In this document: positions 58,493 to 64,000 of the stretch, one piece after another
Numbering within the stretch: the stretch's first letter is position 1
Layout of the letters: each line of letters starts with the position of its first letter
Assembly: GCA_041645535.1 (NCBI GenBank)
Contig: JBAZPT010000002.1
Span: forward strand, 264,824-328,823
Reading direction: 5' to 3'
Source of the DNA: JBAZPT01 sp041645535
GTDB taxonomy: Bacteria > Patescibacteriota > Minisyncoccia > Moranbacterales > UBA2206
Length of the DNA: 64,000 nucleotides
Notes under the pieces: model-generated
The model's input: only the letters and a program-made list of their open reading frames with translations
What the model was told of the DNA's origin: nothing
Database searches by the model: none
Program-made: the position numbers and the translations under genes

Positions 58493-59257
58493 ATGCGCAA
58501 AATGTTTAAAAAACTCTCCCGCGGATCCATCCTGGCTTTCTCCCTCATCATTATGGGAATTGTTTTGGCGGCAGCTCTCGGCATTGCCGCGGTTTCCGTG
58601 ACCGAGCAGAAAAACGCCGGCACGACGACCAAATCCACCCAGTCTTTCCAAGTGGCCAACAGCGGATCGGAAATAGTTTTGAAAGATGTAAAAAACAATC
58701 CATCCAAAACTCTAAACGATTATGGCGCGTGTGCTAGCGGCAGCGGCACTGTGTCGGTTGGCGATGCGGGCATAACCGGAGGCACTACAAGCGTTACTTT
58801 TTACACAGATGATATAGGAACGACTCTTCCTTGCGGAGATCCGATATCCAATGCTGTTAAAATCAAATCAGTCGGCACTTACGCCGGCACAACCAGGGCC
58901 ATTGAAGTGGCGCTGGCGGCGGGTTGCGGAACTCCCGGTGTGGTTACGGGCATCCTGGAGCAAAATGGCGACGCAACATTTAGTCAACCAAAAAGCGACG
59001 CAATAAACCAATTCATTGAAGGCGGTGGTGTTATAGCCAGCATGCTCTGTGAAATACCTGGGATAAAATACACGCTAAATCCAGCACTAGTCGCTTCTAG
59101 ATCTGAATTAATAGCATTAAGTATTGAATCCAACACACAGCTGCGAATGATCTGCGAAATTGGTGGTTTTAATAATTCACGCTGCTCGATCGCATCGAGT
59201 GATATCGTAAACACATTTTGTTCTGGTGGTTGGTCTGTGATCAAGTTCTGTAATTAG
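58493..59257 (+). CDS. PilX-like pilus/surface protein
   Basis: A 254-residue protein. The N-terminus KKLSRGSILAFSLIIMGIVLAAALGIAAVSVTEQ is a PilX-like anchor with a Gly before the hydrophobic helix and no FTLIE signature; GTTTKSTQSFQVANSGSEI follows as in CPR PilX-like proteins. The remainder is a Cys-containing globular part (seven Cys). Processing by PilD is possible but the site is atypical. Confidence 0.72.
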   Translation: MRKMFKKLSRGSILAFSLIIMGIVLAAALGIAAVSVTEQKNAGTTTKSTQSFQVANSGSEIVLKDVKNNPSKTLNDYGACASGSGTVSVGDAGITGGTTSVTFYTDDIGTTLPCGDPISNAVKIKSVGTYAGTTRAIEVALAAGCGTPGVVTGILEQNGDATFSQPKSDAINQFIEGGGVIASMLCEIPGIKYTLNPALVASRSELIALSIESNTQLRMICEIGGFNNSRCSIASSDIVNTFCSGGWSVIKFCN

Positions 59258-59283
59258 AAAAACCGCTTGAAAATTCGAAAACG

Positions 59284-59322
59284 CCAAAATCCGGGGGAAA
59301 TCTCCGGTTTTTGGTTTTTAAA
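59284..59322 (+). terminator. Terminator after the PilX-like gene
   Basis: CCAAAATCCGG pairs with CCGGTTTTTGG (one mismatch), followed by TTTTTA. A similar GGGGGAAATCTCC core recurs near 60140. Confidence 0.7.
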
Positions 59323-59366
59323 ATAAGGCAAATATCTTTTCAATTGGCTGTTTTTGGTTTTTATGG

Positions 59367-59372
59367 TAGAAT
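59367..59372 (+). promoter_or_regulatory. -10 box of the MNT/HEPN pair, probably leaderless
   Basis: TGG-TAGAAT ends six bases before the ATG at 59379. Confidence 0.5.
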
Positions 59373-59378
59373 ATGAAT

Positions 59379-59696
59379 ATGGAAATAAGCAATGAAAAAA
59401 TTGAATTAGTGAAAGAAAAAATCGTGCGGGAATTCAAACCGGAAAAAATTATTCTTTTCGGTTCTTATGCGTGGGGAACGCCCGATGAAAATAGCGATAT
59501 TGATTTATTTATTGTGAAAGAAACGGAAGATACAAGAAAAATGGCGAGGGAAATTGACGGCTCGATTTTTCCGCGCCCTTTTCCAATCGATATTATCGTC
59601 TATACGCCGGAAAATGTAAAAAAAAGACTGGCAATAAACGACTTTTTCATAAGAGATATTTTTGATAACGGAAAACTGCTATATGGTTCAAAATGA
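59379..59696 (+). CDS. MNT-type nucleotidyltransferase antitoxin
   Basis: A 105-residue minimal nucleotidyltransferase. The motif ILFGSYAWGTPDENSDIDLFIV carries GSYAxG and the DxD pair. In MNT/HEPN systems it inactivates the HEPN partner by nucleotidylation. ATG at 59379 is preferred to 59373 because of the promoter position. It overlaps the HEPN gene by 14 bases. Confidence 0.86.
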   Translation: MEISNEKIELVKEKIVREFKPEKIILFGSYAWGTPDENSDIDLFIVKETEDTRKMAREIDGSIFPRPFPIDIIVYTPENVKKRLAINDFFIRDIFDNGKLLYGSK

Positions 59697-60087
59697 TCCT
59701 AAAAATTATTTAGACTGGTTTTTCAAGGCGCAGGAAGATGAGTCAAATATTGTTTCACTTCTCAAGCATCGCGATGGAACTCCCGGGATGGTTTGTTTTA
59801 TTTCCCAGCAAATGGCAGAAAAATATCTAAAAGCTTTTTTGGTTTATGCCGGCAAACCATTTAAAAAAGTCCATGATCTGATAGAATTAGAGTCTTCCAT
59901 TTATGAAAAAGAAAAAAGTATTGGCAGCTTGCATGATGATTTAAAATTGCTCAATCGCTACTATATTGAAACCCGTTATCCCGGAGATTATCCTGAATTT
60001 TTATGGCAGGAAGCAGAAGAAGCGTATGAAGCGGCAAAGAAAATTAAGAATTTTGTTATTCACCGGGTAGAAACAGAAACAAAATAA
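59683..60087 (+). CDS. HEPN domain protein (MNT partner)
   Basis: A 134-residue helical protein: FFKAQEDESNIVSLL, FISQQMAEKYLKAFLVYAGKPFKKVHDL and TRYPGDYPEFLW are typical of the HEPN group paired with MNT enzymes. The classical RNase Rx4-6H motif is not obvious, so it may be a substrate-binding form rather than a toxin. Confidence 0.84.
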   Translation: MVQNDPKNYLDWFFKAQEDESNIVSLLKHRDGTPGMVCFISQQMAEKYLKAFLVYAGKPFKKVHDLIELESSIYEKEKSIGSLHDDLKLLNRYYIETRYPGDYPEFLWQEAEEAYEAAKKIKNFVIHRVETETK

Positions 60088-60168
60088 ACAATCTTTTAAT
60101 CAAAGCTAAGCCTTAAAAATTCGCAGACGCCAGAGTCCGGGGGAAATCTCCGGGTTTTGATAAAAGAG

Positions 60169-60215
60169 TTATCCACAGCCCCCCCATTCTTATTTTGCGG
60201 TTTTTGTGGCATAAT
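60169..60215 (+). promoter_or_regulatory. DnaA-box-linked promoter of the 60304 gene
   Basis: TTATCCACA (60169-60177) and TGTGG-CATAAT (-10 at 60210-60215), 41 bases apart; possible -35 TTCTTA 17 bases before the -10. Confidence 0.65.
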
Positions 60216-60254
60216 AAAGGCGTTAAAGTTTCTTTTTAAAAATAAAATAATAAA

Positions 60255-60292
60255 CCCCGATTAAATATTCCGCAGAGCGGAATTTAACGGGG
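60255..60292 (+). promoter_or_regulatory. Leader stem-loop of the 60304 gene
   Basis: CCCCGATTAAATATTCCGC (60255-60273) pairs with GCGGAATTTAACGGGG (60277-60292) around AGA, apart from a bulged A near the base and one further unpaired base. ATG 11 bases later. Confidence 0.78.
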
Positions 60293-60303
60293 CAAGCAAA
60301 AAA

Positions 60304-60705
60304 ATGAAAAACAAATTTACCCTTCTCGTTATCGCAGTAATAGTTATTATTATGGCACTATTTATCTATAATAACTATAAAAAATTAAGCCAAAAAAATT
60401 CTGAAAATTCCCAGCCGGCGATTGAGACTCAGTCTGCCAAAAAAGAAGCGGAAATTCCCGATGACATCAAAAAAATCATGAACAACAACGCCACGGGAAG
60501 CGTGACCAGCATCGATCAAAAAGCCATGACGCTCGCTATCGACACGGGAAAAACATATAATTTGACCGATGAATCATATGTGCTGCAAGTGGCGGAAGGC
60601 AAAATCGAAAACAAAAGCCTGACTGACATTAAGGCGGGCACTAAAATTTATTTGCAGTTTGAACCTGAAACGAATAATGCTTTGACCATAACTATTTTGA
60701 AATAA
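60304..60705 (+). CDS. Membrane-anchored small beta-domain protein
   Basis: A 133-residue protein with a membrane helix (~5-23) and an exposed domain: ATGSVTSIDQKAMTLAID, SYVLQVAEGKIENKSLTDIKAGTKIYLQFE. The shape matches DUF5666-like OB domains. Precedes the Cys-rich repeat protein. Confidence 0.65.
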   Translation: MKNKFTLLVIAVIVIIMALFIYNNYKKLSQKNSENSQPAIETQSAKKEAEIPDDIKKIMNNNATGSVTSIDQKAMTLAIDTGKTYNLTDESYVLQVAEGKIENKSLTDIKAGTKIYLQFEPETNNALTITILK

Positions 60706-60740
60706 TCTTAGGCAGCTTCATAAATTTTTTATACAAAAAA

Positions 60741-62105
60741 ATGAAAAACAAAAAAACAAAATTATTTTTACTCGCGCTTCTTGTGATTTTAAGGAAAAAG
60801 AATAAAAAAACCATAATGCCGGTTGTTTTTTTAATATTTTCGCTGGGCATTGCTTTGGGCAGTGTGAATTCGGCAAAGGCAGTAAGTTTTTTAAATTACG
60901 GAGTCTTTACCGGTGATATTAATAAAAGTACTTACAGTCCTGGAGAAGCAATTGAATTTACAGGAAGCGCAGGAATATATGTTAGCGCCGATAATTGCGT
61001 ACATGTTATTGAAACTGCAGTTATTAACAATATAACCTATACCGCAATAAACAAAGAAGACTGGTGTGATTCGATAGATATACTTGAAGGAAAGATAATA
61101 GGAAATAGACTTTATGGAAATACAACGGGTTCTGCACCAGTAACGCCTGGAAACTACAAGGTTAAAGTTACGGGAAAAGTACGATTTAGCAATAGCAACT
61201 CATGGGATTCTGCGTCAGCTAACATTCCGTATACAGTTACAGCTTCTCCTCCAACTTGTAGCGCCTATTGGTCTCCTTCAGGCCCGATAACAACGGGTGG
61301 ATCATCCACAATTTATTGGTCCAGCAGCGCTAATGCGACTAGCGCTACCTATTCTTGTTCTGGACCCATACCCGGATCCGGTTCTCTCGGTATCTCTGGA
61401 TCTCTTCCGGTTACTTTTCTTTCTGCCGGAACGGAAAACTGCACGATAAATGTCAGCGGACCAGGCGGGAGCGGGTCATGCAATGCCATTCTTGTTGTTA
61501 ATCCTCCCGCCTGCACTCCTAGCTGCGGCGCTTGGGGAGCCTGTTCCGCTGCTTGCGGCGGCGGCTGGCAAACCCAAGCTTGTACCGGATGGGATTGTTC
61601 TACATATAACAATAACCAACAATGCAACATGCAGGCTTGCGCCTGCGCGCCAAACAACCCCGGTTGCGCCGCCAACACATGTATCGGCAATTTTTGCTGG
61701 GATGGATGTGCTAATATTCCCGGAACGAAAGTCTGCGCCTGTGTGCCAAACAATCCCGGTTGCGCCGCCAACACCTGTATCGGCAATTCTTGTTGGGATG
61801 GATGCGCATGGCAAAATGGGACAAAAGTCTGCGCCTGTGTGCCAAACAATCCCGGTTGCGCCGCCAACACCTGTATCGGCAATCTTTGCTGGAACGGATG
61901 TGCTAATATTCCCGGAACGAAACCGTGTTGCGTTGCCGGATGCACAGACGAACCAACTGCATGCAGTGCAAGTTGTGGAGGAGGCACCAAAACTTGTATT
62001 TGGCAAGATGCTGAATGTAACATTAACAACATTTCTTTACCATGCAATACCCAGGCTTGCCCGACAACTTCAGATAGTCCTAACTGGAGAGAAATCACGC
62101 CGTAA
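60741..62105 (+). CDS. Cys-rich secreted repeat protein with WREITP C-terminus
   Basis: A 454-residue protein with a late signal peptide (VVFLIFSLGIALGSVNSAKA, ~30-53). Beta domains (~55-250) are followed by a thrombospondin-like CTPSCGAWGACSAACGGGW segment and three 32-residue repeats of the type CACVPNNPGCAANTCIGN..CWDGC (DNA units 61638-61733, 61734-61829, 61830-61925). A second CSASCGGGTKTC segment precedes the end, SDSPNWREITP. Disulfide-rich, probably a rigid surface stalk. Confidence 0.75.
   Translation: MKNKKTKLFLLALLVILRKKNKKTIMPVVFLIFSLGIALGSVNSAKAVSFLNYGVFTGDINKSTYSPGEAIEFTGSAGIYVSADNCVHVIETAVINNITYTAINKEDWCDSIDILEGKIIGNRLYGNTTGSAPVTPGNYKVKVTGKVRFSNSNSWDSASANIPYTVTASPPTCSAYWSPSGPITTGGSSTIYWSSSANATSATYSCSGPIPGSGSLGISGSLPVTFLSAGTENCTINVSGPGGSGSCNAILVVNPPACTPSCGAWGACSAACGGGWQTQACTGWDCSTYNNNQQCNMQACACAPNNPGCAANTCIGNFCWDGCANIPGTKVCACVPNNPGCAANTCIGNSCWDGCAWQNGTKVCACVPNNPGCAANTCIGNLCWNGCANIPGTKPCCVAGCTDEPTACSASCGGGTKTCIWQDAECNINNISLPCNTQACPTTSDSPNWREITP
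61638..61925 (+). repeat. Three 96-base tandem repeats
   Basis: Three in-frame units of 96 bases, nearly identical, coding for the 32-residue Cys-rich repeat. Confidence 0.9.
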
Positions 62106-62145
62106 CATTAAAATACAAAAATTATTTTATTAAAAATTCAAAAAA

Positions 62146-62571
62146 ATGGATAAAAAAATCACAACCGGAGCTGGAACAGTAATCTTCATCATTATCGCCG
62201 TCACGGCTTTCTATTTCATCCAAAAGGCTAAGGAGGTCAGCACGCCAAGCGAACCAACTCCAACATCAGTCCAAACATCCAGCAAAAGCAGCCAACAGGG
62301 GACAACCACACAACCTGCCGATGCCAACACTATTGAAGGCATGATTCTTTCCATCGGGGAAAAGGACATTGCTATTGGCAACGGAACATCCGAACCAGAT
62401 TTGATCAGCATCAGTGGCAGTACTCCAGTTGTCAAACTCAAAAAAGATCAAACTGAAATTCCAGCTGGATTGTCCAGTGTGATTCCTGGAGTCAAAGTCA
62501 AAGTTACCTACAAAACCAACGCCGAGACACAACTGAAAGTAGCGGAAAAGATCTACATACTGGAAAAATAA
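62146..62571 (+). CDS. Membrane-anchored small beta-domain protein
   Basis: A 141-residue protein: membrane helix ~9-27, a Ser/Thr/Pro-rich spacer (~32-65) and a beta domain (ANTIEGMILSIGEKDIAIGN, SVIPGVKVKVTYK). Third protein of this layout in the window. Confidence 0.65.
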   Translation: MDKKITTGAGTVIFIIIAVTAFYFIQKAKEVSTPSEPTPTSVQTSSKSSQQGTTTQPADANTIEGMILSIGEKDIAIGNGTSEPDLISISGSTPVVKLKKDQTEIPAGLSSVIPGVKVKVTYKTNAETQLKVAEKIYILEK

Positions 62572-62627
62572 TAAACAGCAAAGCGGGATTAAATCTCCCG
62601 GATTATGCTGATAATTTTTGATCAAGG

Positions 62628-62633
62628 CATAAT
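62628..62633 (+). promoter_or_regulatory. -10 box of the 62639 gene, probably leaderless
   Basis: CATAAT ends five bases before the ATG at 62639. Confidence 0.4.
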
Positions 62634-62638
62634 TTTAA

Positions 62639-63775
62639 ATGACAACCATGATTAAAACAAAAACAAAAACCCTAGTGGCGGCCGGCCTGGTGGCTGTCGC
62701 CGCGGGATCGACAGTCTTCGGCTTGTATTATTACGGCTCGAGAATTCCGATAGAACTTTTTTGGGGCAAGGCAAACCGGACGGGGCAGAACGCCGCTCCG
62801 GCAGCAACTCTTCCGGCCACAACGGCCGCCGTCTGCGGCAACGGCAAGCTGGAAACCAGTGAAGAATGCGATGACGGCAACAAAGTCTCCGGCGATGGCT
62901 GTTCAGGTTGTCCGATCGGCTGCCAGACATCCTTCAACTCCATTAATTCCATCTTCAATATCAGCACTGCCAGCGCGGTTTCCTGCACGGGCGCTTTTGA
63001 AGGTTGTCCTACTTCTGATCAATGGAGTTGTATCAGCGGTACCTGTCAAAAAGCCAGATGCGGCGACGGCGTCTGCAATGATTGTTCCAATGCTTTCTCG
63101 CCGTGCTTTCCCGAAGCTGACAGCACTTGTCCCGGCGATTGCAAGATTACTCCTCCAACAACTCCTCCAACAAACCCTCCAACAACCCCACCAACTCCAA
63201 CCACCGGCGAATGCAAAGCTTGCGCGGGAGGATGCAAGAAGGAGACAGCAAAAACAGGCGTGGACGCGCCCGGAACCAAGGAACTCGAGTTGCACGATAT
63301 TAACGGTACTAGTCCCTGGTTCCAGACCCCGGGGGGCGGTGCGACTCCGATGAGGATTAGCGCTTTGGCTACCCACTATTGGAAATTCACCATCCCTGCT
63401 GACCTGGGTGATTACGCGAGTGTGCAGATTGTCCTCGGATCGCATGATTATACGACGCAGCAGGATCTCGTGATCTCCCTTGGCCGCCAGTTCACTGACG
63501 CGGATTATGCAGACTTAATTCAAAGTGCGTCGACGACTCTGCTATTTAAGAGTGGCCCGGAAATCTGGTACAGCATCAGAACTAACCAAGTTAGATATAC
63601 GAACCATTCTAGAACAATAGCGTGCGTGTCACCCGGGCAGACTGTCTATATACTCGTCAAAAACGTTTCTAACATGACCGGTTACTATGTCGTAAGCGGC
63701 CATATCTCCCTGTTTTCTAACTCCACGATATACGGCGGGAAAAAGTGTTCGGAGTTCCCTCATATTCCTTTCTAA
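62639..63775 (+). CDS. Cys-rich anchored surface protein with a Myxo-type disulfide repeat
   Basis: A 378-residue protein with a signal anchor (~11-30). CGNGKLETSEECDDGNKVSGDGCS matches the Myxococcus-type cysteine-rich repeat. A second Cys cluster (CQKARCGDGVCNDC) and a Thr/Pro-rich linker (PPTTPPTNPPTTPP) follow, then a C-terminal beta domain (~220-370; YWKFTIPADLGDYASVQIVLG) that resembles a pre-peptidase/jelly-roll domain. It lacks the WKEVAP-type end. Confidence 0.68.
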   Translation: MTTMIKTKTKTLVAAGLVAVAAGSTVFGLYYYGSRIPIELFWGKANRTGQNAAPAATLPATTAAVCGNGKLETSEECDDGNKVSGDGCSGCPIGCQTSFNSINSIFNISTASAVSCTGAFEGCPTSDQWSCISGTCQKARCGDGVCNDCSNAFSPCFPEADSTCPGDCKITPPTTPPTNPPTTPPTPTTGECKACAGGCKKETAKTGVDAPGTKELELHDINGTSPWFQTPGGGATPMRISALATHYWKFTIPADLGDYASVQIVLGSHDYTTQQDLVISLGRQFTDADYADLIQSASTTLLFKSGPEIWYSIRTNQVRYTNHSRTIACVSPGQTVYILVKNVSNMTGYYVVSGHISLFSNSTIYGGKKCSEFPHIPF

Positions 63776-63878
63776 GTCCGATGCCGCGCAAGCCGCTTCG
63801 GTGTAATCACTATGGTCGAGAGGCGTGAACCTATTAGCCAAAAGCCAGAGCGGCGAACAGCGAAAAGCAAAAATTTTC

Positions 63879-63912
63879 AAAATCCGGGATTTATTTTCCG
63901 GATTTTGTTTTT
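63879..63912 (+). terminator. Terminator after the 62639 gene
   Basis: AAAATCCGG and CCGGATTTT arms, followed by GTTTTTG. Confidence 0.85.
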
Positions 63913-63925
63913 GTTGGAATAAGTG

Positions 63926-63954
63926 TTGCTTCGCGCCCTTTTGTATGCTATTAT
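63926..63954 (+). promoter_or_regulatory. Promoter of the last, partial gene
   Basis: TTGCTT (63926-63931), a 17-base spacer and TATTAT (63949-63954). The ATG is 12 bases after the -10. Confidence 0.6.
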
Positions 63955-63966
63955 TCAGCGGAAGAT

Positions 63967-64000
63967 ATGAAAGGATTAAATTTTCTAAATTTGATAAGAG
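63967..64000 (+). CDS. Start of an unidentified gene, cut by the window end
   Basis: ATG at 63967 opens MKGLNFLNLIR and continues beyond the window. A good promoter lies upstream. Too short to identify. Confidence 0.5.
   Translation, partial: MKGLNFLNLIR

Noticed and set aside
61349..62133. Long alternative frames on both strands over the Cys-rich repeats (227 and 249 residues)
   Set aside because: They arise from the GC-rich 96-base repeats; only the 60741 frame has a signal peptide and the shared C-terminal motif.
1..64000. CRISPR arrays, tRNA or rRNA genes, transposases
   Set aside because: No regularly spaced repeats, cloverleaf-like sequence or transposase motif was recognised by reading; a covariance or HMM scan was not possible.

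Overview
The window looks like a chromosome segment from a Patescibacteria (CPR) bacterium, most likely Parcubacteria-like. The evidence is family-level only: compact housekeeping genes mostly without strong Shine-Dalgarno sites, a complete type IV pilus set with basic prepilin leaders, a long S21, a short RelA/SpoT, Cys-rich surface proteins, and a diversity-generating retroelement (DGR) whose targets end in the style common in CPR. No species call is possible from the sequence alone.

Layout. 1-498 is the end of parB. 528-8816 is a DGR locus: a transglutaminase/vWA protein, two target proteins with homologous C-terminal modules and variable repeats (VR1, VR2), a template repeat (TR) behind a strongly structured leader, avd on the opposite strand, and the reverse transcriptase. 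All 15 VR1 and 14 VR2 differences from the TR fall on TR adenines. The second target is a MoxR/midasin-like AAA+ ATPase, so the retroelement diversifies one partner of an ATPase-vWA-protease-like module. 8838-10319 is a short RelA/SpoT. 10429-13224 is a restriction-modification cassette flanked by direct repeats; its methyltransferase is fused to a complete LexA. 13241-16587 is topA-dprA. 17070-19743 holds an orphan multi-pass membrane protein and a small secreted protein. 19868-25097 is housekeeping: pth, an LCP protein, lepB, hisS, rpsU, yqeY.

25307-30980 is accessory: a small transglutaminase-like protein, a second island flanked by the same direct repeats, two orotate-PRTase-like paralogs, purE and purC. 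31105-34831 is ybeY-dgkA-ftsA-ftsZ; comF and clpC follow on the minus strand. 38569-49378 is the pilus cluster: pilM, N, O, B, a CheY-like receiver, pilT, pilC, pilins and pilD. 49456-63775 is a surface-protein region with two toxin-antitoxin pairs (AbiE, MNT/HEPN), a scar left by recombination, and three secreted proteins that share the C-terminus W-[KR]-E-[VI]-[AT]-P.

Cross-cutting signals. (i) More than a dozen long stem-loops with perfect or near-perfect arms (CCCC...GGGG theme) sit just before start codons, even between genes of the pilus operon; the arms differ between copies but match within each copy. (ii) In hisS, ftsZ, pilM and pilC a second hairpin carries ATG (TTG in pilM) at the end of its 3' arm, with a compensating base in the 5' arm. 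(iii) TTATCCACA (DnaA-box consensus, one copy with a single mismatch) lies 36-41 bases before the -10 box of five promoters in the surface-protein region. (iv) Several -10 boxes lie 5-7 bases from the start codon, which suggests leaderless mRNAs. No tRNA, rRNA, CRISPR array or transposase was recognised.
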